DNA of 45,373 bases from a virus: IMG/VR virus record IMGVR_UViG_3300032087_002454, positions 1 to 45,373 of that record. One strand, 5' to 3'. Below, one piece after another: positions 34,576-45,297 of this stretch. Position numbers and translations under genes: made by a program. Every line of letters begins with the position of its first letter. Position 1 is the stretch's first letter. The notes under the pieces were generated by a model. That model was not told where the DNA came from. It made no database searches and saw only the letters and a list, made by a program, of their open reading frames with translations.

Positions 34576-36794
34576 TAGTTATTCTCTCCTGCCACAGGCG
34601 CGAACACCCTTGCTAGTGAAAGCAATGATGGTTCATCCCGCCTTGCGTTCGGATTGTGTCGCTGTTTATTAAAGGCAGCCTGATAGTCCAGTTCTCCAGT
34701 AAGAGAGTACTCCATATTTCCTGTTGACTGCACATACTGTGTGGCTTCACGAGACAGCTGTGCTGCTTTTGCTTCAGCAGCCTCGGTAGCGTACTGTATG
34801 TACTGATCACGAGAAGTCCCACCGATTAAACCTAATCCATATGAAGCATTCATTGCTGTAGTAGCCACACCCATTTCAGCAGGAGCTGATGCTATTACAG
34901 CATCGGCGTATGAAGGGGAAACAGTGAGCTTGACTATACCGTCACTCACTAACTTATCTATATTAAGGACAAAGGTATTTTCCGCAGTGAAGCTAACACC
35001 ACCTATTTCTGTAATTGGTGCTTCCCAGATGTCTAGGACATCTTCTGTCCATGCACCGAGCTCATCTACACCACCAGGGGCGAAGTAATTCTTCGCAACA
35101 GCAGCGCCGAAAGCCCTTACAGCCGGGTCATCTGCCCCTGCTTCCTCAATTAACCTTCTAGTGCTAGGTGAAGCTAACATCGCTCTTACTTCGCGCCTAT
35201 GCACATCCGCTAAGCCAGTACGATTTGTCTCGTTCTGCAAAGTTATGAGGTTAGTAGCATGGTTGTTAAGATAGTCAGCACTCTGCCGCTGTGAGAGCTC
35301 ATCAGCAAACCTAGGTGCAGCTATGTCAGTTACTGTTTGCATTTGCCCAAGAGCATCAGTAGTAAGTAACTGGCTTCTTTCTTCAGGGGTCTTACCCTCT
35401 AGATATACAGCAGTCAAACGGCTATTTCTGCCAGTTCTAGCAGCTTCTTCTTGGCGTATCCTTAACTCGTCAGGTGAAGCAGCCCCAGAGTTCTCAACCC
35501 CACCTGCTATCAGGTTGCCCATCGTCTGCTCAAGCTCTGCGCTTAGTCCTTGGGACATCAGGTGAAGATCATACTTGTTTGAACCACTACCAGTGTACTT
35601 ATTCACTATATCAAAGCCATTCTCAGGGTACGTTGTAATTATATCCATTAACCCTTGGAGTACCCCACCCTCTGGAGTAGCATTGGCTACAGATATACGG
35701 GCTGCTGTGTCTAACAGTAGCTTAACCTCTCTTGGCTGGTCTTCTAGTGTGGCTTTTAGGACATTCAAGTCTTCCATTCTAGCATTGAATACACCACGTA
35801 GTCCCTCTACTCGTGGGTCACCAACGAACTTAGCAAACTGGTTATTAAACTTTATCCTAGCTTGTGCTATGGTATTATCAATTTCTCTTGACATGGATGA
35901 AACTTGCTCAGTCCAAACTCGTTCTTGATCGGACATCTGGCCTCTCGTTACAGCTCCTGCATGGAAGTCTCTACGTATCTTCTCCATTTCAGAGATGCGA
36001 GCATTGATCAGATTGTACCGCTGCTGAATCTCACCCTCTGGTGCATTAAGCATAGCTGTGGCTGTCTCAATAAGTGGTCGGATGTCTCTAGTAGCTATTG
36101 CTTTTGCATACTTCTCATCCTCGACAAGAGCTATCGTCCTCTGTTGCAGTGCCATCTTATTCTTGTACTGTACAGCAAACTCTAAGCTATCAAACTTGAC
36201 ATCTGGATCGATAGCAAGTTGGTTCGGGCCAGTGCCATAGGCTCTCTTCTTAATGTCTTCTAGGTAGTCAGTGTCTGGGCTAGACTTGCCAGTAGCGGTA
36301 GCTGCTGCATCCCTTAGTCCCATCTCTGCTAGCTCAGGCGAAGATGCCATGAACTTATTGGCTTCGGACTGGATCTCATCTCTCATCCAGCCATACTTAG
36401 CTTTAGCCTCTTGTACAGTCCTAAGCATACGAAGCTCTGCTCTAGTTCGTTCTCCACCAGCACCAGCTTGGGAGAGCTGTGCTTGTGCATTGCCCATCTC
36501 ATTCCTGAAGTTTATGATAGCTTGAGAATCAGTGTGCTCACTAACGTCATCAGCTAGCCCAGCAGCCTCAAGGTCTGCTTCAGTTACAGGAGTGTATGTA
36601 CTCTGCCCACTTGCTTGCACCTCTTCATTCAAGTCCTCTGCTAGGTCACCACGTACGTCAGCCGTAGCTGCCTCTGTGATAATCTTACCTGTTAGGTTGA
36701 GCCCAGAGTTAAGAGCAGCTAGATCGCCACCCCTAGAGATAGGGCTGACTCCACTGTTGGTCTGAGTTACGTTGATATTGCCTAATTCTGCCAT
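34575..36794 (-). CDS. Internal virion (ejection) protein
   Basis: 739 residues, almost entirely predicted alpha-helical and Ala/Glu/Gln/Arg-rich, with a Ser/Thr-rich N-terminus (ISRGGDLAALNSGLNLTG). No membrane segments and no enzyme motif. Length, helicity and place between two other ejection-type genes match T7 gp15-like core proteins that form the trans-envelope channel. Its ATG is separated from the previous stop by no gap. Confidence 0.7.
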   Translation of the reverse strand: MAELGNINVTQTNSGVSPISRGGDLAALNSGLNLTGKIITEAATADVRGDLAEDLNEEVQASGQSTYTPVTEADLEAAGLADDVSEHTDSQAIINFRNEMGNAQAQLSQAGAGGERTRAELRMLRTVQEAKAKYGWMRDEIQSEANKFMASSPELAEMGLRDAAATATGKSSPDTDYLEDIKKRAYGTGPNQLAIDPDVKFDSLEFAVQYKNKMALQQRTIALVEDEKYAKAIATRDIRPLIETATAMLNAPEGEIQQRYNLINARISEMEKIRRDFHAGAVTRGQMSDQERVWTEQVSSMSREIDNTIAQARIKFNNQFAKFVGDPRVEGLRGVFNARMEDLNVLKATLEDQPREVKLLLDTAARISVANATPEGGVLQGLMDIITTYPENGFDIVNKYTGSGSNKYDLHLMSQGLSAELEQTMGNLIAGGVENSGAASPDELRIRQEEAARTGRNSRLTAVYLEGKTPEERSQLLTTDALGQMQTVTDIAAPRFADELSQRQSADYLNNHATNLITLQNETNRTGLADVHRREVRAMLASPSTRRLIEEAGADDPAVRAFGAAVAKNYFAPGGVDELGAWTEDVLDIWEAPITEIGGVSFTAENTFVLNIDKLVSDGIVKLTVSPSYADAVIASAPAEMGVATTAMNASYGLGLIGGTSRDQYIQYATEAAEAKAAQLSREATQYVQSTGNMEYSLTGELDYQAAFNKQRHNPNARRDEPSLLSLARVFAPVAGENN

Positions 36795-39700
36795 TATTGA
36801 TCTCTCTGCGCTGGGTTATTCTCAATTAGATACTGTCGTATCTTTTCTGGTGAGGGGTCTGAATACAAATCATTTACCCAAGCAATCACATCCTTCTGTT
36901 CTTGCGGATCTTTGATCAGTCTCCTAACATATACAAGTACTTGTCCTTTATCTAGCTTTTGTGCTTCTATTAGTCGTAGCAACTGCTGATGTGGGGTATC
37001 TGTTGGGTCATTACCATCCAGGTTCTCTAACATAGAGCCTTCTATGACTTCTATCTTTCTACCTTCAGGAGCAAGAGCTGACATGTGGCCTACTATACGA
37101 GACACATCCATGAAAGTTTTTCTATCTATCTTACCTTTATTATAGAGTTGCAGGTACTGCTTAAGGAACCGCTGGTTAGCACGGATCATACTACGTACTT
37201 GCTTATCCTCATTCTGAGTCTCTCTATTCATGTTCATTGAGTACAATTCATCCATTGTACGAACACCAAAGATACCACGCGCCAGTAAAGACTGAAGCGT
37301 AGGCTCTAATTGAGTGGATTCACCAGTCTCAGAGTAGAGCTTATTCAATTCCCACCCTAACTTAGCCATCTGGATGTCATCATACTGTGGTAAGAGCTCC
37401 ATGCCTATCATATCAGCAATCATCATAAACTTGTCAGCTGCTGGCAGCTCACCTAAGCCCTCTTGTAGGTTAGAACCAAACTCTAGGGCATCCATAAGCC
37501 CACTAAAGCGGTTACCGAAGGGACCAAACATAGTTTTAATAGGAGCTTTGTAAGCAGAGGTTAACTGCATGTCATAGAACTGTGTTAAGTTCAGGACAGG
37601 AGCTATATTCTCTAGATCCAAGTCTTGCCAATCATCGAAGGCTTGAGAGAACATATTATTAACTACATTCTGGACAAGACCTGCTGACAATAGATCGACT
37701 AGGGTACCACCAACACCAGGAATCTCTTCATGGGCATACTGCCCTAGATTCATGCCATTCAAGTGTCCTTCTACTAGATCCCTTCCACCAAACATGTTGG
37801 CTCCGTACAACATAAGCCCACTGGCATAGATTTGGCCTACTTCTCTCGCTGACAGGGCTGGATTCTGTCCCATAAGGGTCAGTGCAACCCTGTGAGAGAA
37901 CGCTAGGAACTGCGTGGAGACGCTAATCATACCAGTCTGGTAGGCTGCGTTGTTAGGCCGTGTCATGGCTAATGAGAGGTTCTCAGTGTCTAGTCTTACC
38001 TGTCTCCAGTCACTATCTGTCATGTCAAGAAGTGATTTATATCCTTTTCTCTTCAGGTGTCTACGCCAAGCTAGGTTAAATGTACCTAGTTTATTGTACG
38101 TTTCACCAAAGTCAAAGCCAACCTTCTTAAGGGTATCTACTACAGCAGACGATCCCACTTTAACTCCGTATAGAGCAGCAGAAGTAGGGCTACCTTCCTT
38201 TGGAAGGGCCACCTTATTGAACTTTCTTGTACCTCCAGCAAAGGAGTTGACATTTACTACATCAACAACACCTGATCTATCCAGTTCCTTAACTAATTTC
38301 CTATATTCTTTCTGGGAGAGTCCCATGCGCTTGGCTGCCCAAGCAGTAGAGAACCCATCATTGAACCCCTCATCGTATAGCTTAACAAATCCGCGCTTCA
38401 ATGCTTGTGAGTCTACCAAGCCCTTGCCTGATAGCACATATACTGGGTCAATGCCAGCTAAGAACAGAGGCTGTGACATCTGCAACAGTGCCTGTCTTGC
38501 TGGCCTGAAGATCATAAACAAAGTGAAGGGAATAGCTCTCATCACACGACTAGGGTCTATGTTTCCTGCATGTTTCTCTAGCCACTTCGTTCCTCTTGTG
38601 CCTCCAGTGATCCTCTCCATCCACTGGGCTGATCGTAGTACCTGCCTACGCATGTACGGAATGACAGCACTGTCTACTCCTTCCATCTGTCGGATGTACT
38701 TACCAATCTTAATAGCTTTTTTTATCTGCTCCTGCTTGTCCAGGTCCTCTGTTTTGTTCAAGAGCCTCCCGAGCCCCTTAATTATAGCACCCATGTCAGT
38801 CTTATCTACAACTACACTCTCAAGCTCTTTAAGGATGCCCTTATATTCGCCATCGAAGGCGTTCTTAACGGTCCTCATTATGTCTTCTTCCATGTTCTGG
38901 CGAGCCGCAAGTGCAGTACCACGCTCAGTGGCCTTGGTGAAGTCCATAATCTCGGACTGGTTGCCATCTACGTCAAGCAGGCGCTCTCTATTACGGTGAT
39001 CCCAGAATAAACGACCTTCCCTATTGAGAGATTGCTTCTCTCTAAAGGTTCTATTGGTCTGGTTGATGTCCCTACCACGCTCAAAGTTGTATATGATAGA
39101 GGGGTCTTTCTTATCTACCCATCTGGCAGTGCCTGCACTATCAACTAATCGGTTAGCGATACGAGCTAAGTAGCGTTCTGCTTCCAAAGCAGAGCCAGCG
39201 GTCTTAAAGGCAGTCTCTACTGCCTCTTTGCCTGCCTTAGTAGCCCCATCTATCACTACCCCACTTTCAATCTTATTGACAAAGTATGGATCGTCATAGA
39301 AACGATAGCTGTACCCGGGGTAGTACTCTAATGGATTGTGTGAAAGGCTCCCTACCTTATAGTTGTTACCATCTAGTATTACTAGAGAGGATTGAACCTT
39401 ACCCCCAGAGCCTGGTACATCTATAGGGACATCTAATTTCATTATAACCCCACCATCTCCGTAGATTCCTTGCAGATCAGAAGCATTTACAGTAACACTT
39501 TTACGTGTTACTGGGTCATACACTGTCTTAACTCCTTTGAGTTCTGTATCATCAAGAGCTTTACCATGGAATCTAGGCAGTTCAGGGTCTATCGACTTGC
39601 CTGTTTTGAATCCTTGTCCCTTCATCTCTAGGAATAAGCGACGATTGAACACCTCGTACTGGGTGTCCATGCCCCTACGTAGTGCTATCAGCCCTTCCAT

Positions 39701-41983
39701 TTGCTTCTGTGGTATGTCTCCGAACTCAGCATGGAAGTCAATAAGGTCAGGGGCACGTCCGTGCTCCTTAGCCCAGTCTTCAGACCACTCAAACATAGAG
39801 TTAACCTTGCGCTTGTTCTTTACGCCAAGAGAGTAGTAAGGCTTGTACATAGTATCGAAGAGTCGTGTCACACGCTCTTGTATATTGTAGTTCTCAAGGA
39901 AAGAACCTACTAAGTTATCTCCAAATCTAGCATTGGGAGTGAGGAACCAGTCAGGCATCATTGTATGTCTGACAGTATCAGCACCAAAGCCCACCTTATC
40001 AGTGACATGCCAAGCACGGAACTGCTGGTGCTGCAAGAAGAACTCATCACCTAGTATAGCATCGACACTACGGATGTCACCAGCTCTCTTAGCTGCCTCT
40101 CGTTCCAGCATAAGGAACTCTATTGACCCCTTATCTAGATCAGCTGACCTACTTATTATTTGGGCATCAGTCATGTTCTTAAGATCCATGGTGACTACAC
40201 GAGCTAGTCCTTCTGCATCCATTTCTACTGGTACTAGGACTCCTTCATTGTTTCGTCGTAGTATAGTTAGGTTCTCTAATTGGGGATCTAAGTGCAGGAG
40301 CTCAGGTAAGAGCTCGTCAAAGGAATTCCAGCCAGCTGTGCCAGTCTTAGTTAGAACTGCATTGATCATAGCACCATCACCTACATCGTCAATGGTTGAC
40401 ATAGCAGGAGCCATGCGAGCGTGGTCGCCTAGCTGTAACTTATCCATCTCACCTTTGACTACTCCAACCTTCTCTTCAGTTGTAAGTATTCTACTTAGCT
40501 TGCCTCTATGTGCTTTAAGGATCTCTCCCTCTAGCGCATCAGCTCTACTCGTAGCTTGATCTACTCCTGGCATATGGATAGTACGTTCATCAATAAATTC
40601 TTCAGGACGAGCTAACTTAGTAGACGTAGTTGCCATGCCGGGGTCTACCCCCAGATCTTCTGCTAATCTACCACCTACATTCTGTTCCAACGCTGTTTGG
40701 AACTCTCTATTACCTACTTCACGAGAGGTTCTAGCTACTGTGCTAGTGTCCATGGCTCCATATATGCCACGCACTGACCTCATTCCTAGTTTAGCTACAC
40801 CTACTCCTAGCGTTAGAGCTTCAACAGCAGTTTCAAGGTTACCCCAGAATCTGTCCCAGTCTTGGTCTGTTGCTTCACCATTGAGAACAGGGTCTATCAG
40901 TATTCTCTCAAACTGTTCCTTTACATTATGGTTGTTAGCAATCACATAGAATACTGGATTCTTATTGAGCTCATCCACCATTGTATTCAAATTAAGTATC
41001 TCTGCTTGTAGTACATCAGGAGACATATCAGAGAATCGCTCTCTTAGAGCTTTACTACTTTCGCCAATCCAGAAGTCGGGTCCATCTTCCATGGACAGCT
41101 CATCCATTACCTGGCCTAAGAACCACTGCTTACTTGCCCATGCATATATAGGGGTCATGTGCTGGCCTATCCAGCCCATCACACCATCTTTGTTCATCTC
41201 AGTAGCATACCCACGGACAAGATCATTTCTTATCTGTCTAGTCTCTGCCTGTTTGCTCTTTATAGCATTCTCTTGCATAAGAGCAACTTCATCATATGAG
41301 AATGAAGTACCAACTATGCTCTCTATATCCGAACTAGGCAGGTTACCACCACCAGCTAACAATAGTCTGGTAGCTTGGAAGGTCTTACTCGTCATCTTAG
41401 CTGCATCCATACGAGAGACAAGAGATACTAATCTATCTTGCCTTTCTTGTGGGCTGTCAGTTTCTAAGTACTTTAGATTAGGGTCCTTTGATAGGTAGCC
41501 AGCTTGCCACTGTCTCTGTGCTTCAGCTGCTACCGTGCCTTCTACTGTATCAAGGTAGCCATCAACAATACCATTCTCTATTTTATTGTTAGCTACTGCT
41601 GCATTGTACCTAGATGGCTCATCTGTGCCTAGCATCTCTATTTGGGCTAAGTCTCTAGCTTGGTAATCGGTACGATTAGCCAAGGAAGGAGCTAGAACTA
41701 GGGACTGCGTTTGATCTTCTACGTGAGAAGGCAGTACTTCTGGTTGTGCTCTGCCATTCGCGTTGCCTCTAGCACGAGCTCTCTCCCTATCTGCTTCAAT
41801 CATAGCAGGATCGAACGGTACATCATATGTATCGTCTAGTATCGTCCCAGCCTTATCGTAGAAGCCTGTGTCCCCTTCAATGGGGACATCTCTGATAGGT
41901 GTAGTCTCACGCTTATCAACTTGGTCTTCTACTGTCTGGCCCCATTGAGAGGTAGATGGTTGCACTTCTGTTTCAGTTGCCAC
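36794..41983 (-). CDS. Giant internal virion (ejection) protein, 1,729 aa
   Basis: The start GTG 41983 is chosen because GGGAGG lies about 8 nt upstream and overlap with the upstream gene is only 11 nt; the product begins MATETEVQPSTSQWGQ. T7 gp16 has 1,318 residues. Largely alpha-helical. The N-terminal 120 are charged and disordered; a middle region (about 700-1000) has mixed beta and aromatic segments. A more hydrophobic stretch near 1,420 (SVSTQFLAFSHRVALTLMG and IYASGLMLYGANMFGG) could contact membrane. No lytic transglycosylase motif is evident, unlike gp16. It probably forms the inner core and is injected to translocate DNA. Confidence 0.72.
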   Translation of the reverse strand: MATETEVQPSTSQWGQTVEDQVDKRETTPIRDVPIEGDTGFYDKAGTILDDTYDVPFDPAMIEADRERARARGNANGRAQPEVLPSHVEDQTQSLVLAPSLANRTDYQARDLAQIEMLGTDEPSRYNAAVANNKIENGIVDGYLDTVEGTVAAEAQRQWQAGYLSKDPNLKYLETDSPQERQDRLVSLVSRMDAAKMTSKTFQATRLLLAGGGNLPSSDIESIVGTSFSYDEVALMQENAIKSKQAETRQIRNDLVRGYATEMNKDGVMGWIGQHMTPIYAWASKQWFLGQVMDELSMEDGPDFWIGESSKALRERFSDMSPDVLQAEILNLNTMVDELNKNPVFYVIANNHNVKEQFERILIDPVLNGEATDQDWDRFWGNLETAVEALTLGVGVAKLGMRSVRGIYGAMDTSTVARTSREVGNREFQTALEQNVGGRLAEDLGVDPGMATTSTKLARPEEFIDERTIHMPGVDQATSRADALEGEILKAHRGKLSRILTTEEKVGVVKGEMDKLQLGDHARMAPAMSTIDDVGDGAMINAVLTKTGTAGWNSFDELLPELLHLDPQLENLTILRRNNEGVLVPVEMDAEGLARVVTMDLKNMTDAQIISRSADLDKGSIEFLMLEREAAKRAGDIRSVDAILGDEFFLQHQQFRAWHVTDKVGFGADTVRHTMMPDWFLTPNARFGDNLVGSFLENYNIQERVTRLFDTMYKPYYSLGVKNKRKVNSMFEWSEDWAKEHGRAPDLIDFHAEFGDIPQKQMEGLIALRRGMDTQYEVFNRRLFLEMKGQGFKTGKSIDPELPRFHGKALDDTELKGVKTVYDPVTRKSVTVNASDLQGIYGDGGVIMKLDVPIDVPGSGGKVQSSLVILDGNNYKVGSLSHNPLEYYPGYSYRFYDDPYFVNKIESGVVIDGATKAGKEAVETAFKTAGSALEAERYLARIANRLVDSAGTARWVDKKDPSIIYNFERGRDINQTNRTFREKQSLNREGRLFWDHRNRERLLDVDGNQSEIMDFTKATERGTALAARQNMEEDIMRTVKNAFDGEYKGILKELESVVVDKTDMGAIIKGLGRLLNKTEDLDKQEQIKKAIKIGKYIRQMEGVDSAVIPYMRRQVLRSAQWMERITGGTRGTKWLEKHAGNIDPSRVMRAIPFTLFMIFRPARQALLQMSQPLFLAGIDPVYVLSGKGLVDSQALKRGFVKLYDEGFNDGFSTAWAAKRMGLSQKEYRKLVKELDRSGVVDVVNVNSFAGGTRKFNKVALPKEGSPTSAALYGVKVGSSAVVDTLKKVGFDFGETYNKLGTFNLAWRRHLKRKGYKSLLDMTDSDWRQVRLDTENLSLAMTRPNNAAYQTGMISVSTQFLAFSHRVALTLMGQNPALSAREVGQIYASGLMLYGANMFGGRDLVEGHLNGMNLGQYAHEEIPGVGGTLVDLLSAGLVQNVVNNMFSQAFDDWQDLDLENIAPVLNLTQFYDMQLTSAYKAPIKTMFGPFGNRFSGLMDALEFGSNLQEGLGELPAADKFMMIADMIGMELLPQYDDIQMAKLGWELNKLYSETGESTQLEPTLQSLLARGIFGVRTMDELYSMNMNRETQNEDKQVRSMIRANQRFLKQYLQLYNKGKIDRKTFMDVSRIVGHMSALAPEGRKIEVIEGSMLENLDGNDPTDTPHQQLLRLIEAQKLDKGQVLVYVRRLIKDPQEQKDVIAWVNDLYSDPSPEKIRQYLIENNPAQRDQ

Positions 41984-42461
41984 TACCAGTCCCTCCCAAG
42001 GCTTGTTCGCCAGTTGTGTTAGGTATCTTATCACCTGGTCCACCTCCACCAAAGGAGACAAACTGAGAAGAGAAGTTAGCGACTGCGCCAAAGGCTTGTG
42101 ATCTAAACTGGGCAGAGGCTGCTTTGTTTTGTTGATTAGCTACCTCTACTCCCAGCTCATCAAACTGCTGGAACTCTCGCAGTGCTAACCTTTGTTGGCT
42201 GCTCTCTGAGCCCAAGGTACCTTGTGTCCTACTCGAACCTAGACCTATCCCGCTAGCAATAGACGTAGAGAGCACATTGGCCTGTGCTTGTCTAAACCCA
42301 CGCATGAATTGCCGCTTCTGTTGTAGATTCTTCAGCCTGTTGGCCTTCATCTGTGCTGCGTTTGCTCGTTCTTGAGCTTTCTTAGCCTTGCCAGAAGCAC
42401 TTAAGCTCGCAGCTGTACTTGCTGCACTAACTGCTAATGCTATTCCTGCTGTTACACCCAT
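41973..42461 (-). CDS. Internal virion protein, T7 gp14-like
   Basis: 162 residues. An N-terminal hydrophobic Ala/Ser segment (GVTAGIALAVSAASTAASLS) is followed by a long Lys/Gln/Ala/Arg helix (AKKAQERANAAQMKANRLKN) and a Gly/Ser-rich end. This matches T7 gp14 and similar small ejection proteins that insert in the outer membrane. It is the first of the ejection genes, upstream of the two large ones, the same order as T7 14-15-16. Confidence 0.75.
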   Translation of the reverse strand: MGVTAGIALAVSAASTAASLSASGKAKKAQERANAAQMKANRLKNLQQKRQFMRGFRQAQANVLSTSIASGIGLGSSRTQGTLGSESSQQRLALREFQQFDELGVEVANQQNKAASAQFRSQAFGAVANFSSQFVSFGGGGPGDKIPNTTGEQALGGTGSGN

Positions 42462-42898
42462 TATATTACCTTCGTGTATACATTTTCAGAGAGCTTGTAC
42501 CCTTCGGCTACATAGTACTCTTGCATGTCTTTTGATGTTACCATATCTCCAAAGGAGAGTACGGTTACTCTTTCTTTTAGGTCTTCTTCTGCTTGTTTGA
42601 ACATCTCTTTTCCTCGTCCATCCCGTGCATCTGGGTGAACGAAGAAGAAGATCTCAGTACCTAGTGTATAGTCTGGATTGAAAGGAAACGGAGATATAAG
42701 GATTCCAAGGAATCCTAGTACCTTATCCTCTTCGTCAGTTGTAACCCTGAGGTAGTGGTTCTGCGACATCTCAATGAGCAGCTCTTCTACTGCCTCTGGG
42801 TTGTACTCTATAGCCTCGTGGTAAGGAGTCTGCTTCCAGAAGTAGGCTCCGTAGTGAAGCAAAGGAAGGATGTCGTCGTACGTAATTGGTCTTATCAT
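42461..42898 (-). CDS. GNAT-family N-acetyltransferase
   Basis: 145 residues. GNAT order is visible: an N-terminal MIRPITYDDILPLL strand-helix, DKVLGFLGILI beta hairpin, IFFFVHPDARDGRGKEMFKQ with the acetyl-CoA loop (R-D-G-R-G-K), and a C-terminal MQEYYVAEGYKLSE. Placed between tail-tube and ejection genes, so it is made late. It may acetylate a virion or host protein. Its stop overlaps the next ATG. Similar acetyltransferases occur at this spot in some other podophages, where their substrates are unknown. Confidence 0.75.
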   Translation of the reverse strand: MIRPITYDDILPLLHYGAYFWKQTPYHEAIEYNPEAVEELLIEMSQNHYLRVTTDEEDKVLGFLGILISPFPFNPDYTLGTEIFFFVHPDARDGRGKEMFKQAEEDLKERVTVLSFGDMVTSKDMQEYYVAEGYKLSENVYTKVI

Positions 42899-45297
42899 AC
42901 TTTACGTGTTATCTTATAGTTGGTAGTGAATCCTAGCAGGTGTGAATCTTTAGCTGCTGCGCCATCAAAGCGAAGCTGTAGCGCTCTGCCTCTCCCACGC
43001 ACCTTACTGCGTGTGACTACAACTGGGTATCCATCAACATCGTCTGCTGCACTTGGTACAAAGTTACGTTTGTGCCTGTACACTTCTTGCTGTGATCCAA
43101 TCTTGTTCGTAACTGCATCATCTGTCCAATCCCAATAGGGAGTTAATAGTGTACTAGATGCGTTCACTGCATCCCATCCATCTCCTGCTGCTGTGTACCC
43201 TGTCTCAGTACGTTTACTATAAACTGTGATAACGGGAGCTTGGCGTTTGCGCTGCCAGTCCCCTAGGTTATCGTGTCCTGTTACCATGTAGGGTAACGGA
43301 CTCTCAGCACCATCCCAATCATTAAAGTCAGTCTGATTAAAGTCAGCTACCTTTGTTGATGTGGAAGCAAGGGTATAAAAGAACTTCATTCTCTTGTTAA
43401 GATCAGAGTCATCACCACTAGGCAGAGCTACTCCTGTCAATAGACCAGTAGCACCGAAGGAGTAGTGTGCCCAGCCTGCACTGTCTATATCAAAGACTAA
43501 CATATTAGTATAGTCCTTGGCTGTTGCCGTAGCACCATACATGAAGTACACCTTACGTGTAGCTGAATCATGGAATGTCTGTAATTTACTCTGCTGCGCG
43601 TCAGGTATCTGGTTCCAGAAAGTCTGGATTGTGTTCTGGCTTGCCGACTGTGCCTCTAGCACAGAGGTGTACTGATTAGGAGCTATAATGAAGATACCAC
43701 CGGGGCCTGTATAGGCTACCGAGTTCTCTATTACAATGATGGAAGCTCCTGAACCACACCCCTCGTCAGTGATCTTACGCACGTTAAAGTCTAGTGCAGT
43801 GAATACACCCCTACTGCCTCCTACTTCCCATACTCCCTCATCACTAAAGATGAGCAGTGAGTTCTTTAAGGTTACAATGTCCCTTACCTGGGATAGCCCT
43901 GGTAACACAATGAAACCACCATCTGATGTGGTGGGTGCATTAAAGTTATCGTCTGTCGGATCTGCCTCTTGGTGGCAGCGTCCTAGCTTAGATGGGTTGT
44001 CTACTATTTGTGAGTAGAAGATTGTATCTGCCCACTCTGTGTTGCCCATGCCCGCGTACCAGCCCCGGCCAGCAAAGAACTCAATAGCATTAAAGCTATC
44101 ATCGAATGTTGTGCCGCTAGACCGAGCGAGGGGAGCATCACCATCAACAGCACCTAGTTGTTTGAATTGGGATACCCACGCTGTCCATAGTGTAGGTGCT
44201 TGACTGTAAGTGAACTCGATGGTAGTTCCAGTAACGGCAGTTGCTGTTTGTATACCATCGAAGGATCTCTCTGAATCCCAGTTACCCCGCTTAGTCGAGT
44301 AACTGGTGTACTCAAAGAGGTTGCCTGATATGGTAAACTCATCACTTACAGAAATGGTATGTGTGGCTGCTGTAGTAAGGGTTATAACCCACGGTGTCAC
44401 GTTGGCGTTAGCTACTGACCACGTAGTAATCTCGACAGGATCAGAGGTAGTAGTATTTGCTTGCCCATACGTAGTATCGTGTGGGTTAAGTAAGAGTGAG
44501 CCTTTAGGTGCAGAAGAGCCACCAAATGCTTCAGCCTCTAGCTTATCAGAGTTCCACCCTTTAACACCATCTTCTGGATTGATTGATGTGCCGTAGGTAC
44601 GCTCGTACCCTCTCCACCAGAGAGCATTCTTACTTGGGTTCTTGCTTTTGTTAGTAAAGTACGTATCCATATCATCTTGCTTCCAACCTCTGTTGCGGAG
44701 GTTGTAGCGGTGGTCAGCAGTAGCGGTACTTGTAGTCTCTTGACCTATGGGGACACCATCTTCAATGTCAGCATAGTCTCGAACTAGGATGTTGATAGCC
44801 TTAGTCGAGTAGGCTGTGCCACTCCACTCTACATAGAATGGGAAGATGTATTGACCAGTAATAAGTAAACGCCCGCGTCCTTGTGCAAAGGAGACGGGCG
44901 CATCATCTACTAATGCGCTAGTAGCGCCAGTAGTTTCATAGCTCTCTATTGAGACACCAGCACTAGCCCACCCTGAGGATAGGACGTTACCAATATCACA
45001 GAAGTACAACTCTTTCTCTTTACGGTAGACAACTACAGTCTTACTAGGATCACCACCTACGTTCTTCCAAACGTAGGTTTGGTTGTACCCTGCTGTGCGG
45101 TGAGCGCCTACAAGGAGATCAACCCCACTGGTTTCCTCGGCCAGACCTTTACGTCTCCTTCGGGAACCATCCTTCAGGATTTCATAGTTAGTCTCGTCCG
45201 TGGTATAACCATCGGGGAAGTTCAGCTCATTGATCTCGGTGTTTAATCCACCACTAAGCTGAAAGAAGTCCTTTTTTCTTTGTAGTTCCGCTGTCAC
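42895..45297 (-). CDS. Tail tubular protein B-like (T7 gp12-like) tail nozzle protein
   Basis: 800 residues from GTG 45297 with AAGGA about 10 nt upstream, the size of T7 gp12 (794). The N-terminal signature FFQLSGGLNTEINELNFPDG is typical. Beta-rich throughout with a central propeller-like region (VLPGLSQVRDIVTLKNSLLI, AYTGPGGIFIIAP). The nozzle closes the tail tube and anchors the spikes. Its stop overlaps the acetyltransferase start by 4 nt. Confidence 0.85.
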   Translation of the reverse strand: MTAELQRKKDFFQLSGGLNTEINELNFPDGYTTDETNYEILKDGSRRRRKGLAEETSGVDLLVGAHRTAGYNQTYVWKNVGGDPSKTVVVYRKEKELYFCDIGNVLSSGWASAGVSIESYETTGATSALVDDAPVSFAQGRGRLLITGQYIFPFYVEWSGTAYSTKAINILVRDYADIEDGVPIGQETTSTATADHRYNLRNRGWKQDDMDTYFTNKSKNPSKNALWWRGYERTYGTSINPEDGVKGWNSDKLEAEAFGGSSAPKGSLLLNPHDTTYGQANTTTSDPVEITTWSVANANVTPWVITLTTAATHTISVSDEFTISGNLFEYTSYSTKRGNWDSERSFDGIQTATAVTGTTIEFTYSQAPTLWTAWVSQFKQLGAVDGDAPLARSSGTTFDDSFNAIEFFAGRGWYAGMGNTEWADTIFYSQIVDNPSKLGRCHQEADPTDDNFNAPTTSDGGFIVLPGLSQVRDIVTLKNSLLIFSDEGVWEVGGSRGVFTALDFNVRKITDEGCGSGASIIVIENSVAYTGPGGIFIIAPNQYTSVLEAQSASQNTIQTFWNQIPDAQQSKLQTFHDSATRKVYFMYGATATAKDYTNMLVFDIDSAGWAHYSFGATGLLTGVALPSGDDSDLNKRMKFFYTLASTSTKVADFNQTDFNDWDGAESPLPYMVTGHDNLGDWQRKRQAPVITVYSKRTETGYTAAGDGWDAVNASSTLLTPYWDWTDDAVTNKIGSQQEVYRHKRNFVPSAADDVDGYPVVVTRSKVRGRGRALQLRFDGAAAKDSHLLGFTTNYKITRKV

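Noticed and set aside
37950-38999. 349-residue plus-strand frame antisense to the giant ejection protein
   Set aside because: Low-complexity Ser/Leu-rich sequence typical of antisense shadows, no ribosome-binding site, and the minus-strand gene is continuous.
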